Of a stretch of 64,000 nucleotides of DNA, positions 10,480 to 22,426 are shown one piece after another. The position numbers and the translations under genes are program-made. A model generated the notes under the pieces. It was not told the DNA's origin, searched no databases, and was given only the letters and a program-made list of their open reading frames with translations. Each line of letters begins with the position of its first letter. Positions within the stretch are counted from its first letter, which is position 1. This DNA is from Hydractinia symbiolongicarpus (taxonomy: Eukaryota > Cnidaria > Hydrozoa > Anthoathecata > Hydractiniidae), in the NCBI RefSeq assembly GCF_029227915.1, contig NC_079875.1:25612001-25676000 (forward strand), given 5' to 3'.

Positions 10480-11415
10480 GCAGGATATCCAGACGGCTAG
10501 TGGCTCTACTTGAGCAACCGTACTGTTAGACGGGTGTTAAAGAAACAGAAATATGGATTTTATCAGTGCAGGAAGAAAGGTATTCTTACCAAAGGGGATT
10601 CAACGAAACGGGAAAAATTTGCTAAAATATGTAAAAAATTGCCTCCAAATTTTTGGACAGACAGTAAGTTATTACGGTTAATTATCTTGTGTTGTGTTTA
10701 GTTGTTTTATACATGCCTTGCTAGTTGATTCAACTTATTGAAACTTAAAATTTTGTTGTGCGGATCATGATATACCTGTGGGTCATTTTAGTGATATCTT
10801 TCTACCTTGATGGGACTGGCTGGGTGCATAAAACAAACCCATGCAAGGCAGCAAAAACAACAAGGACACGGATGTGGCGAAAAAGAGGTGAAGTTTTAAG
10901 CAGAGAGTGTACGGCCAAAGGAAAAAAGGAGGGCAGTGGCAGTAGGATGGCTAAGTTCATGGTAGCGATTGCGTATGGAAAAGGTGTAATTGAGTGTCAT
11001 CAATATGAAGGTGGTCTCAGTGGTGAAAAGTGCGCACATTTTTTCAGAGGTCGCTTTCCAGTAATGTTTGAACGTGGAAATAACCAGCGCAGGAGACTGT
11101 TCCTTCAAGATGGCGACCCTTCACAAAACTCTCGTTTGTCGCGTGATGCTATGGATTCCTTTCGGGTGCAGACTTTTCAAGATTTCACCTCGTTCACACC
11201 GACTTTAACCCCATTGAAAACGTCTTTCATTTGGTTGGTATCCAGCTTAAGAAACAGGCCTTGGAAAGAAGACTTGAGAAAGAAACCTATGTGCAATTCT
11301 GTCGCCGTGTACACTTTTAAATTATCCTTCCAGAATTATCGACAAAACAATTGGTTCCATGCCAAAACGTGTTTATGAGGTTATAAAAGGTAAAGGACGT
11401 CGTACCCGGCACTAA
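10480..11415 (+). pseudogene. Tc1-like transposase relic with an apparent intron
   Basis: The first part (about 10480-10663) is a Tc1-type helix-turn-helix arm (TLSNRTVRRVLKKQKYGF, LTKGDSTKREKFA). A donor GTAAGT at about 10664 and an acceptor cattttag at about 10789 remove a ~126-base intron and join WTD to MISFYLDGTGW in frame. The DDE core follows: FYLDG (first Asp), FLQDGDPSQNS (second Asp), and, after frameshifts near 11175-11205, NPIENVFHLVG. The end is a basic tail with TAA at 11413-11415. A stop near 11323 and the frameshifts mark it as dead. I could not find its terminal inverted repeats. Confidence 0.75.
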
Positions 11416-11511
11416 GCTTGTGAAAGGACCTTTGTAAAATTTTGTAAGTTTTAGAGCAACGAGTAACCATCGAGTAACCATAGGCTGTTTACAGGTTTTC
11501 TTAGCAGGATA

Positions 11512-11598
11512 TGACGAGTAACACGAGTAACCGTACTGTATATAAAGAATGTATAGCATTCCTTTAATATAAAATATGGTTACTCGTGTTACTCGTCA
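11512..11598. repeat. Perfect 21-bp inverted repeat, 45-bp spacer
   Basis: The left arm (11512-11532, tgacgagtaacacgagtaac plus c) is exactly complementary to the right arm (11578-11598). The arm itself contains two copies of acgagtaac, and two more related words sit just upstream (about 11458-11480). This could be a MITE core, a palindromic remnant of a Tc1 end, or a regulatory palindrome. Confidence 0.85.
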
Positions 11599-12710
11599 AT
11601 TTTGTTAAGAAATCCTCTAAACCCCCTATGGTTATCGTTGACTTTTTGTTTGTTGTTTTTGTAGGAAGACATACTAAACTATATATGTGTGTTATAATAT
11701 AAATTGACTTGTATGCGCAAATTACATGGTGTACACAACACCATTGCTAAAACGTCTGAACAAAATAATAACATAAGCTCCTCACAGTTTTGAAAGTCAA
11801 AAACGTTTGTGTACAACATAATTCGTCTTAGGTAGAATGTCTCTGTGATAGAACAGAACCAAAGTAACATTAAATACGTGATTGTTATTCGTCACAACGG
11901 ATAAACACAAGTTTGATGACAATGCATTCTTCATCAACTAATGTTGTGTTGAACAAAACTTTTATCACTGTTATTTCCCCTATGTTGATATAAAGTTAGA
12001 TTTCTTTCATGCAACCCAATTACCCATGAAACCCCGTTATTACTTACTGATGAACGAAGTAACTTTCATTTTCGACAAAAAGATGACTTCTGCGCTGTTC
12101 GGACCATGAAAACCCCTGGTTATGCAGTAAAAGGAATTACCCCAGGACAAGGAACAAAAGCAAATAAAGTCCTCCATCGATTACTCAGGCATAGCCTACT
12201 CAGAGGTGCCACAGTTATGTCTCCTGAGGTTGCTTAAGTTGCGTTGACTGTAATCTTTTATAATTATAATGAAAAAAATAAGTGGTTGCAAAAAAATAAT
12301 TTACATAGAGGTGGCTAGCCACCGCAATAATGAACTTAACCTATTAGGTCTTTGAAAACAAACTAGAGGTTATCCAAAAGCATACACTTATGCAACAAAA
12401 AATTACGCGGTTTTTAAAGGACGTGTAAAGAAAGAATGTGGTGTTGAGTTGCAGAATCCATTGCAGTCTTTGTCTTCATGCACGCAAGCCAGTAAAGGAC
12501 ACAGAAATGGATCTAAGAGCTAAAAGATATTCCTGAACCAAGGTACCCAAAATGTCTAGCTGAGTCACCTCAAACGAAGTCTGTGAACAGTCTTCAGCAA
12601 GAACTAGACATTTCTTTTATCCATAACTAGCTACAACGTTAGAAACAGATTTTGTGAATGCAATGTTTCAGGAAACAGTTCTTATCAGGTGGTTATGATC
12701 ATCAGTTAGT
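11599..12710. other. AT-rich non-coding stretch
   Basis: No gene, RNA or repeat is recognised. Short open stretches exist but show no familiar motif and no supporting splice sites. Confidence 0.4.
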
Positions 12711-12860
12711 CAACAAGGTAGCAGATTACAAAGCATATGAATAGCATGATTTTGATTAAGTGACTGGTTCAAAAACCACAGTAACCAACAAGGTAGCAGA
12801 TTACAAAGTATATGAATAGCATGATTTTGATTAAGTGACTGGTTCAAAAACCACAGTAAC
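12711..12860. repeat. 75-bp direct tandem duplication (two units)
   Basis: Units 12711-12785 and 12786-12860 begin with caacaaggtagcagattaca and differ at one position (aagc/aagt). The high identity indicates a recent local duplication. Confidence 0.95.
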
Positions 12861-13440
12861 GAAAACTACACTCATTTGCTTTCAGAAATTCAAGTGCAAG
12901 CAAAAGCAAGAGAGCGTTTATATGTTTAAACAAAAAATGCTTTTAAAGGAAAGTTTTGTTATCATAAACAACTGCAATAAGCCTCCAAAGAAAGCATTTG
13001 CCCTTAACAGATGGATTTGAATTGCTAAAAAGTTATTCCAAAACAATCAATCTTAAAATAGGAAGTCTGAAAATAAAGACTGCACCTAAAGAAAATAAGC
13101 AGGCTAATTATTAGTAAGTATCTAAAAGACCTTATTATGCCACATTTTTATATTATGCGTTTGAAAGCCTATTAGCACGTTAAAGATATTTCTAAAAGAC
13201 TATGTAACAATTTTGGGATTGCAGAGTTTTGTCAGAAACATTTCCCCAACTTAGTTAAGGCCGAGATATGTCTTAGAAATAATCAATAAACTCTTTAAAT
13301 GAAACCAACTTATCCATTTGAATTGAATAGGCAAGATAAAGAATTGTAAAGCAATATTAAAAGAGCATTGAAGGGTTCACAGTGCGGAGGTATGCTAGCT
13401 TGTTGGTCTATACCTGCTGGATAAATTTTCTAAGTTAATA
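12861..13440. other. AT-rich non-coding stretch
   Basis: No recognisable gene. It precedes the RT scrap at 13441 and may be its decayed body, but no motif supports this. Confidence 0.35.
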
Positions 13441-13663
13441 GACAAAAATCAGGTGGGCCTTTACAGAGACGGCGGACTTGCTGTAATATACAATCCGAAT
13501 GGTCCAAAGCTTGAAAAGCTTAGAAAAGAAATAATTAAAACATTTAAATCAGAGGGTCTTAATGTTTACCATTCTAACCTTACGACAACCGATTTTCTGA
13601 ACGTTACGTTTGACATGCCCACTGGTATATTCTACCCATTCAGGAAACCAAATAATAACCATA
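13441..13663 (+). pseudogene. Reverse transcriptase scrap (Penelope-like or related), cut by Helitron H1
   Basis: The frame reads VGLYRDGGLAVI, where the usual catalytic YRDDG has become YRDGG, then an LRKEIIKTFKSEGL helix and TTDFLNVTFDMPTG ... YPFRKPNN. I know the 'FLDVTF ... YRKPNN' pattern from a cnidarian-abundant RT group that resembles Penelope-like elements; the class is uncertain. Similarity stops abruptly at 13663, exactly where Helitron H1 begins, so H1 appears to have inserted into it. Confidence 0.6.
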
Positions 13664-16323
13664 CTAGCTGTTTCCCGTGGAAGAATCCACTGTATTCCAT
13701 TTAATTTATGTAGCAGATATATGTCCCTCAAAAAACAAACAATACAGCAGTGCGCATCTTACATCTGCATTATTATATAAATGACCAAAAAAATTAAAGG
13801 TTTTTAACAACTGCAGTATTTATGTGACATTTAAATTTAAATCTACTAAAATTACTTGCTCTGACCATCTGACAAATGCGAAAATTATTCGGAAAGAAGT
13901 TTCCAAAAGCATTTCAACATACATCTCACCCATAAAATTTAAATCACTCAAAACGCCACATATATACAAAAAAGCTGATCAATGTCAAACACAAATCTCT
14001 CTCATTGTATATGTTAAAATCAGTTAGTTTATTGCAAACCCTGCCAAAGGTTGACACGCAATGTGAAAAATAAACAATAAATTGTGCCTCTGACAGAATT
14101 TTTTATCTAAGGTGTAAAAAAAGGGATTTGCAAGGACAAATTATAATGCAATAAAACATTATTTGATATATTGCATACAGTCCTTCCTCACCAAACTTTA
14201 GACAAAATGCCAACAAAATAACGGTGTTTAAATCTAAAATTAATAAAGTCCTTTTAGCAATTTGCATGCTGTTTTCCCATCAATAAAGTAAACAAAATTT
14301 CAAATCTCACATAGTATTCTGTCACAAATTTTCATAAAATATATATATAAGTCATAATGAGTCATGTTAAACAACAGCAATCAATCTGTATATAAGTTCA
14401 TTTTATGTCAATTTTTGCACCAATTTTGCAACACAAAATACAAATTCTAAATAATACTAAAATCTCTTATTTTGGTCCTTCGCATACCGACGGTCTCCCA
14501 CAAAAGTTTAATCAAAATGTAAAAAATGAGAGGTAACGACAAAATCAAAGTTTGCAAAATTCAATTATTTCGGTACATATATCTACTGCATATGCCCTCT
14601 AAAACAATATTTTAATCCAAAATGCCTAAGAAAGACAGTTTGCAACAAAAATCAGTTATTTCGATAATATTGCATACACTCTTTCCTCACAAAAGCTTCA
14701 CAAACTGTAAAAAAAAGAATGGTAGGGAGTGCTTCTGATTCAACAAAAAACGTTTTTTTGACATATTGCATCTAGCCCTTACCCATTAAATCTTACACAA
14801 AATTTCCAAAACTATATACAATTTAGAACACATCAAATTTAAATCGAGAAGGATCAGTCATTTCGATATATTGCACCGAGTCCTCCCCAGTAAGAATTTA
14901 TACAAAATATAGAAAAACGAAGCTTGCAAGGTGTAAAATTGAATTCTTCTTCTGTGTATATATATATGGTCCTTCCTCGCAAAATTAACAAAAAATGTCA
15001 AAAAGGTTCAGATATAACATCTAACACAACAAAAATCAGTTCTATCAGTATATGTCATGCCATTGTCTTCCACCAAATGTTCCCCTTAAAGTTTCACAGA
15101 CACAGCCTGTAAATTAAAAACAACTAAGATCAGGTATTTTGGTCTATTTCATACCATTCTGTTCCAAATAACTTATAAAATGTAAAAATTGAGTGGTAAA
15201 ACAGAAATTTGCAAAATTCCATTTTTTTATATGCATGTATATTATATGCCTTCTACAACAATAAGTTAATTCAAAATGTCAAAAAGAAGAAAAAAATAGC
15301 TTACAAAGAGTATAAAATTGAAATCAACAAAGTAGCTCTTTTGGTGTATTAAATATAAGCCATACGCACAAAAGTTTACACTAAATGTAAGAAAATGGTT
15401 GTGTTTAGTAATTCTAAATTAAGAAAAGTCAGTTCTTTTAGCATGCTGATTAAGGTTTTTGCCCACAAATTCTTACATGAAAATGTCAAAACCACAATAT
15501 GAAACAAATTAAATTTACATTTTAAAAATAAGTAATTTCCGAACTTTATTTTCAGAATATTTGGAGGAAAAGAACTTCGCAAACCAAAAAAAACCAGGAA
15601 AATGTTTAAAATCTTCAGGGTTAATAACGTTTGATGGGTTTTGTGGGAATATATATACTGGGAATCTTTAGTTTAAAGCTAGCATTAGCTAGCTACAGCA
15701 GCTAATAGCTAGTCACTTAAATATAAACTGGAGACTTAGGTATAAAGAACATGGCTACATATATATATAAATATATATATTCCTAGCTAGCTAGCTAGTT
15801 GTTGGTGGTGGTTGGCTTTTTATGATGCTAGCTATAAAACATGTCTGGCAACAATAATATAATCAAAACTGAAAATAAAACATGAAAAAACCTTACAGAA
15901 CCTTGCTATGATTAATTTATAAAACCATGCTCTTCTTCAAATGTCTTTTTAAAGATTTATTTTGAATGAAAGAGTAGAGAATACTCAAAAAGAACAGCCA
16001 TCTTTTTCGTAAACACAACTTCCGTTTTATGCTGGGAACTTCATTTAACAGTCCGTATGCTTTGTGAATATCTAATACCGTTTCATATGTAGCGATACCT
16101 ATATATATATGCTAACATAGAGTTTTTTGGCATAAGGGTATATATATTTATATCGTTATTAGCAGCGGGTTATATATTTACAGCTTATGTGCGATTTCTA
16201 TGAAGTACAACCCTAATCTTTTTAGTTAAATTTTAGCGTAAAGCCACGTCATAAGAAAGTGACCCGTGATTTCCGTGTCGTGGACTCACAGCTTTAGTCA
16301 CGCAAGGGAATTAATATATAAGA
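13664..16323 (-). mobile_element. Non-autonomous Helitron H1
   Basis: Read on the minus strand, the 3' end is a hairpin GTGGA-TTCT-TCCAC, nine bases, then CTAG followed by host T (plus 13663-13664). The 5' end is TCTTATATATTAATTCCC after host A (plus 16322-16324). TC...CTAG at an A/T site is the Helitron signature. A second copy, H2, lies at 39464-42005. Both copies also share six bases (tacata) outside the proposed 5' end, so that border could be a few bases off. The interior is a degenerate tandem array of about 100-bp monomers with the phrase 'ccttcctcacaaaa...tttacacaaaatgt'. No Rep/helicase gene is present. Confidence 0.65.
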
Positions 16324-17329
16324 TACATAAATGCTAAATCGAACAATCCTCCAACGATCATAAATCAACTGCTAAGGGTTTAGGGATTTATATAGAAAAT
16401 TATTGACATTGTAGTTTTATGCCTGATGGTCGTGAATACGTGAAACTTATAGTTGCATACGTAGTTGCTGTGTTTTTAAAGTTATATCACTCTTGTTTTT
16501 TATATGAACAACCACTTACGATATAAAGCTTCTGCGTTTACGCCAGTCGAGCACTCTACTCGTATCAACGAAAGCTAATAAAAAACAAAGAGGAGAATAG
16601 AAGTAACTACATCGCAATGCAAATCTAACTAGCCTTTTAAGAGAGAGATGTTAATGAAAAAAAAGAAGGTTTCTCTTCAAAGAATAAGAAGCCACTGGAG
16701 AATTTCTGTATTCCCTTTATAGGGATGATCGAAAAGCTAATGGATTTCGGCTGTACTGAAACAAAACCTATGAATGTGGAAACATGAAGATTGGTGAAAT
16801 TCACTCATGCTTGGAATCTGGTGCGGGCCCTTAAGTAAGCCTCCCTTGCCTCCTGCAAGATACCAGCCGCATTCATTGCGACCATCCACTAAAACCAATA
16901 ACTTTTGTTAAACGTTGGAAAAAGAAGAGTCAACAACCACAAATCGTATCGTTGTTGCTTTACCTACTGACACAGAGGCCAGAGCTAAGAAAGGTAGACT
17001 TGGAACCCAGCTGTTAGAGAGGTTGTAACAAAGAATGAAAAGCAGCAAACCTGGAAAAAGAAAAGCTTTCTGACCTTAGACATGAACACTTAAGAAACCG
17101 TATCGTAACCCGTTTAGAAAAGTAGACTTGAAACCCAGTGGCGGCAGCCCAGAAAACTATTACTTCACCACCCAGTCAACTTTTATGCTTCAAAATCTGC
17201 CACGCTCCATTCTTTGGAATACGACTATTCATTTAAGAACATCCCTACACCGGACAGGGAAACTGTCTGTTGTTGTAGTGTTTCCTATGGTTTTGAATTT
17301 CTGGCCAACAAAGAAGAATTTTCACGCTG
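16324..17329. other. Non-coding stretch with a possible RT scrap near 17190-17300
   Basis: Nothing firm is recognised. The frame at 17190-17260 reads LEYDYSFKNIPTPDR, which reminds me of the leader of a cnidarian RT family, possibly that of 13441-13663. This is a memory match only. Confidence 0.25.
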
Positions 17330-17600
17330 GGCAGCGGCTAACAGGAGAAAAACTTTGTGCGGTTTGATTCTTATTGATGGCGAGTCAACATGGGCGAGTG
17401 ATTGTTACTATAGTCCTGGTCCAACCCAAGCCATGTGAGGAAAATTGGGGAGATGGCACACATGTTGGCCGTTGGATACTACTGGGAATTGTCTACTTCA
17501 GTGGGGACCCCAATTGGATCAGCGAAGCTCAAAATTATCATTAAATACTACCCGACTCCCCATCTAAACCATGGCACATGTGATAGGATTAAAAAAAAAA
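17330..17600 (+). mobile_element. Decayed SINE (same family as 20543)
   Basis: From about 17363 the sequence follows the SINE at 20596-20830 word for word in blocks (gcgagtcaacatgggcgagt, aacccaagccatgtgag, gatggcacac, gccgttgga, agctcaaaat, ccatctaa.ccatggc). The tRNA-like head is almost gone; a degraded B-box (ggtttgattct) remains. Confidence 0.75.
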
Positions 17601-18059
17601 AGAATGACTGGTTCCAAATAATACTGAATACTAAATAAGGCAAACAATTATTTACATATGATAACCTGAAGGTTACTTTCTTTTGTCAAATTTACCTTTA
17701 AAATTGACGAAAAATCTTTTCTTAATGAAACGCGTTTGATCTACGTTTGAATTTGGTTCTTGGTTTTAATGAAGACATCGCATTGTTTTGTAAAAAAAGA
17801 AGACATTGCAGTGCCAATTATGTAAATACTTTTAAAGGAATAACATGCCACGTGCGTTCAAAACAACAATAAACTTTGCTAGCAGCAGCAGTACTTTTGT
17901 GGGACTTTTGTGCAATGTATTATGAAAGGTAAAAATTATTTCTTGTACTGTGGTTGTTCTTTTTTCTTAGTAGGCCTTAGTGTTTTTCTTGAAATACAAG
18001 TGAGGATAATAGAACATAAATCTACTAAAGCATTTACTGATCTTAACTAAGTCTGACCA
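17601..18059. other. AT-rich non-coding stretch
   Basis: No feature recognised. Confidence 0.4.
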
Positions 18060-18290
18060 TATAGGTGAATATTTATCATAGCACATCCGTATTTCATTCT
18101 CAACAGAGAATGGTTCACCCCGATCAGACCTCTGATCATGACGGGCGAGTATAATGCGTGTAAGTCATATTGAAAAAGAACTACTTTGTTCATCACTAAC
18201 ATACTGCTAAGCAGTGAGTGGGATTCGATCCGCGGTCGCCAGAACTGGGAGCCGCAGTTCTAATAAAGCTGTGGAGAAGCTAACTAAGGA
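18060..18290 (-). mobile_element. tRNA-derived SINE head (minus strand)
   Basis: On the minus strand there is a pol III type 2 promoter layout: an A-box-like word ttagcttctccac (about 18273-18285) and a B-box GGATCGAATCC (18222-18232), with CTCCCAGTTCTGG between them like a tRNA anticodon region. The downstream body (to about 18060) is unlike the other SINE in this window. It is too degenerate to be a working tRNA gene: the acceptor stem does not pair. Confidence 0.55.
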
Positions 18291-18649
18291 TCTTCAAAAA
18301 GAAAAATAACGTCAATGCTCACAGACTCTATATAGGATATTAGTTGATATTTGTTGTTTTTCCAGTCTATTTTTTTCTAAAGTTCTGATTTTATATGAGT
18401 ATTCTGTATGAATATATATGTTCTTCATATTTTGACACGATTTTGTTGTATCATGTAGAAAAAAGTACTTGTACTTTTTTCAGCAAAGTTGTTCTCTAAA
18501 TAATGAAATTTATGGCTTTAATTTTTCTTAACGGTTTTGAAAAGTCATGGAATTTCTTTTACCAAATTCTGTGGCCACCCTGCTAGCCACTTAACCGTTT
18601 CGTTCGCCCCTGCTTCAAGATGGTAGACAATTTTGCCGGAAAATTACGT
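18291..18649. other. AT-rich non-coding stretch
   Basis: No feature recognised. Confidence 0.4.
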
Positions 18650-19440
18650 AATTGTCACGTGACTTTTTCGCCCCAAGAATGGGAAAACCAGATTGCAATG
18701 TCATCCGCAAATTGTGTCTGGATCACTTGGCTTGTTGGGATAGGGAGGTAATTAACAAATAATCTATATAAGATGAGGCTCAAACGGCTTCCTTGGGGAA
18801 CTTCAAAGTTGGGATGGAATGCCATTTCTTCTACCCCATCAACTACTATCCTGATTCCCCTATTTGTTAGGAAACTTTTTACCCAAAACAGTTTTTTATG
18901 TTGATATTCATTTTTTGAAGGTTCCAGATGAGTCCGCTATGCCACACTCTGTCAAAGGCTTTCTCTACATCCAAAAAGATGTCCGTGGTGGTTCTGTCTC
19001 TATTAAAACTTTCTGTTACAAATTGACTAAGTCTGAATATCTGATAATGTCATTTATCATGTTTACTATTTCCTTGCGGGAAATGTTTTCTTCCCTGTTT
19101 GGGTAGTCAGAAGGGTCAGCTTTATCGTTCTTCAGCTCATCTTCGATAACTTTTTTTACGTCCGCTCTGTGCGTTGGTAAATCGAGCTTCTCGTTGCAGA
19201 GGGTGTCTCTTAGAAGAGAAGTAAAGATCTTAAATTTTTCGTCGTTTGTTTTTAAATGTTTAAAGGACTTTTTGTCTGCAAAAGGGTTTATTGAGCAGCA
19301 TAGTTTTTTTTCCAATTTTTACTTTTGCTATGCTGTTTTTTATTTCCTTTTGCAGACGGTTGTAAGACTTATTAGTACTGCTGGCGCTTTTATTAGCTTC
19401 GTAAAATTGTTGACAATAGACATAATCGTGTAGCAAAACG
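18650..19440 (-). pseudogene. Jockey-type LINE RT relic
   Basis: On the minus strand, broken frames read in order: NPFADKKSFKHLKTNDEKF and an NREENISRKEIVNMIND segment (19315-19030), FNRDRTTTDIFLDVEKAF then DRVWHSGLIW (RT motif A, about 19000-18930), FLTNRGIRIVVDG, VPQGSRLS (motif B) and TQFADDIAIWFS (catalytic ADD, about 18700). The order and motifs are those of Jockey-superfamily LINEs. Stops separate the segments. Confidence 0.75.
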
Positions 19441-20234
19441 TTTGCTAAGGTATTTTTTTTTTTTAAAAAATTAATAATATATTAACATAAACCAACCTAG
19501 AATTTACAATATAAAACACAAATGACTAAAGACATTATACGTGGAAAGATAACACTTTCAACATTGAAAGGGTGACATTACAATATGAAACGACATATAA
19601 CTAATATTGATTTAACAGTACATTTAGATGCAATCGTAAATTGAAGCTCTATTCGCCAACGCAAAGTCATTGAGATTAATATCCCTATCTAGCGTCGATC
19701 TAGGTATTGCTAAGGTATTGCGCCAATTTCTGATTATTCCAAATTGCATTTTGCAAATTGTAAGCAAAATTGCAACCAGCCAGTAGTTTGTTTGTAGCCC
19801 TTGTTATTTCTTTTCGATATATTACGGCGCAGTGCTAACACATTACAGCTGATGCTGGAATACGTCTTAAAATTAACTGTCATTGATAGAATTAAGGAAC
19901 GCCAATAATCCCTCACCGTATTAGGACTACCCTTCGTATATTTTGTTATTACTGACTCGTCTGTCTACCTGTGATTCTTCGTTACCCCCTTTCACTAGGC
20001 ATTGGATCTTAGACCACAAAAGTACACCAACAAAAGGTACTTATGCTTACGGAAAGCTTCTTCTTTGTGCCTTTTTATATAAATAGTTTTTGCTTTTTCT
20101 TATCTACGAATTCGTAATGAATTCCTTATTCTTTAGAGAAGTAAAACCTCTAGAATTTAAATTTTAAGACTTAACTGGTCGAGTTTATCATTGTGCGTGC
20201 ACTTTGTAATTTTCATTCTTCACTTTAATAAGTT
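19441..20234. other. AT-rich non-coding stretch
   Basis: No feature recognised beyond poly-T/A runs near 19450. Confidence 0.4.
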
Positions 20235-22426
20235 ATAGGAATAACCCCTATTCAGCTGGCAAAGCCTTACTTAATCCTAAATGCAACGTTAAATTGGGTT
20301 TTAGTCAGCATTACTTGGACAAACATAAATCCTTGATTGTTAAAGATGAGTTCTATGATGTTCCCTTTAGCAGTTTAGATGGTCTTCCTGTTGCCCCATC
20401 TCTCTTGAAATCATTTCCGTCTTCTTCCCTTAAATACAGAGATTTTTTTATTCTCTTAGCTACCAGACGAAACGCGTCTTCCCCTGGTTTAAATGCTATT
20501 TCATATAAAGTAATAATGGCGCCGTAATAAAGTAAATAAGGTAATGGCGCCGTAGATTTGTGGTTATAGCTCTCGTACTCTGTGCGGGAGACCAGGGTTC
20601 GATTCCTCTTGACGGCGATTCAACATGGGCGAGTGAATGTTACCATAGCCCCGGGTTAACCCAAGCCATGTGAGGTAAATTGGGAAGATGGCACACTGTG
20701 TGGGCCGTTGGATGTTGCCGGGAGTTGTCTAGTAGAGCGCGGGCTCTAATTGGGTCTGCGTAGCTCAAAATGAGCATTAAATACTCTAGGACTCTCCATC
20801 TAAGCCATGGCCCCTCCTGGAAATAATAGACAGGGTATATCCCTCGATATTTGTGAGGCTAGCCATGTAAAATATGCACATCTATCTATCTATCTAAGTA
20901 TACAAAAAATATCTTCAAATAAATACCCTCTTGTTTAATGTTTTTAAATCGTGTTTAAAAAGTTGGGTTGTACCTGTTCAATGGCGTTATGCCCATGAAA
21001 TTTATATTTCTAAATCAAAAACTCCTATGGAGTTCAAAATAACTGACTTTCGACCTATAGCACTTCTAAATGTCGAAGGTGAGCTTCTATTTAGCCTTGT
21101 ATCAAGGCGGTTGGAAGCTCACATTATAGCCAACAACAAATTCATCAATACGTCTGTCCAAAAAGGTTGTATAGAGAAACTTCCTGGGTGCTGGGAACAT
21201 ATGTCAATGGTTTGGTAGGCACTAAAAGACGCTCGCTCAGCAAAGTCAGATTTGGCAACTATCTGGCTAGATTCGTATCCCACAATTCCTCACAGACTTA
21301 TCTTTTTCGCTCTTCAGCATTACGGTGTCCCGCAACATTGGATTACTTTTATTAAAAACTACTATATCGGCATATACAGCAAATCTTTTTCTGAAGATGC
21401 CCCAAGCAATGCCCAGGTATATTTGCTGGCTGTACACTATCTATCATTCCTTTCTTAGCTGGCATAAACATCATCCTAGAATATACGCTAGAAGCATCTG
21501 TACCAAGGTTTATCACATCAAGCAAAGTGTAGCTTCCATTAATGAGAGCTTTCATGGACGATATAAACTTGATTTCATCGTCTGTTTGCGGTGCGCAATA
21601 GCTATTAACCAGGTGTGCTACCGCTTTAAAGTGGGCTGGTATGGAATTCCGTGCCCACAAATCACGCAGCATAGTAATAGTAAAAGGCAGGTCTTTGAAT
21701 TCTACACCCTTCTTAGTTTGGAAGCCTTTAAATCCAACAGATTTCTCTTCATTTACACCCTCTATCCACTCCATGCCAGTACGATTTTTAGGTCGTATCA
21801 TAGACGGTTCTATTTCCGATAGAAAAGCTATCAATGAGCTTGGAGAGAAACTATTGGCAGGGCTTTTTACGATTGACAAATCCTTTTACAAAGGTATTCA
21901 GAAACTGTGGATCCTTCAACACCTTATCCCACGTATCCAGTGGCCTTTGCTCATTTACGAAGTTTCAATGTCGTATGTCAATACGCTCGAGCAAAATGTA
22001 TCTTCTTTTTTAAGGAAATGGCTGCACCTTCATCGCACTACCACTAATGTTTGTTTATACGCGGCCTGCTCACTATGTCCTTTGCCAATAAAAAGTCTAA
22101 CGTCCATTCCTAAATCTGCTAAAATAAGCGGACACTTACTGCTTAGGGATTCAAAGGACCCTCTAGTATCAGCGGCACCACCAACATTAAAGGCAGGAAA
22201 GTGGAGTGTAACTGATACAGTTACGACGGCAGAGGCAAAAGTAAAAGTGAGGGCAATGATTGGCTCGCACCAACACTGTAAAGGTGGGTTAGGTCTGTGT
22301 CTGAGAGCTAAAATGCCTGCTTCCCGACAATGTTACTCTTACAGGAAGCTAATAACAAACACTGCAAAGGAAATGGAAGAAGAAGAACAAGTAGGTAGAG
22401 TTACGCAACTTCAGGTGCGAGGGTAG
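20235..22426 (+). pseudogene. Pre-RT and RT region of USP retrotransposon copy B
   Basis: Segments in order: 20235-20525 (pre-RT, SSLKYRDFF, NASSPGLNAISYKV), SINE insertion, 20931-21230 (WVVPVQWRYAHEIYISKSKT, FRPIALLN), a run of frameshifts 21230-21640 in which DSYPTIPHRLIF, GCTLSIIPFLAG-like and RAFMDDINLIS-like pieces are scattered over three frames, then 21641-22426 (thumb: SMPVRFLGRIIDG, LWILQHLIPRIQWP). TAG at 22424-22426 ends the frame just before the CCHC part. Confidence 0.75.
20543..20896 (+). mobile_element. tRNA-derived SINE inserted in copy B
   Basis: The head has a type 2 pol III promoter: A-box-like tggttatagctctcg (20561-20575) and a perfect B-box ggttcgattcc (20596-20606). 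The body is about 250 bases and the tail is (ATCT)n at 20880-20896. Target sequence resembling copy A's 'aaagt..ataaagtaaata' appears on both sides of the SINE, consistent with a target duplication of roughly 30 bp, although it has decayed. Text like its 5' end (taatggcgccgtaata) occurs once more directly upstream. Confidence 0.85.

Noticed and set aside
15640-15830. gctagctagctag-rich segment as a regulatory element
   Set aside because: The same word occurs in many AT-rich places in this window and in both Helitron copies; it behaves as simple sequence.
18180-18290. tRNA gene
   Set aside because: Box A and box B resemble a tRNA but the acceptor and D stems do not pair and the body continues as a SINE.
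20543-20615. tRNA gene at the SINE head
   Set aside because: The same body and (ATCT)n tail follow as in another copy, so it is a SINE head.
21352-21879. 175-codon minus-strand frame inside copy B
   Set aside because: It is antisense to the RT/thumb region and has no independent support.
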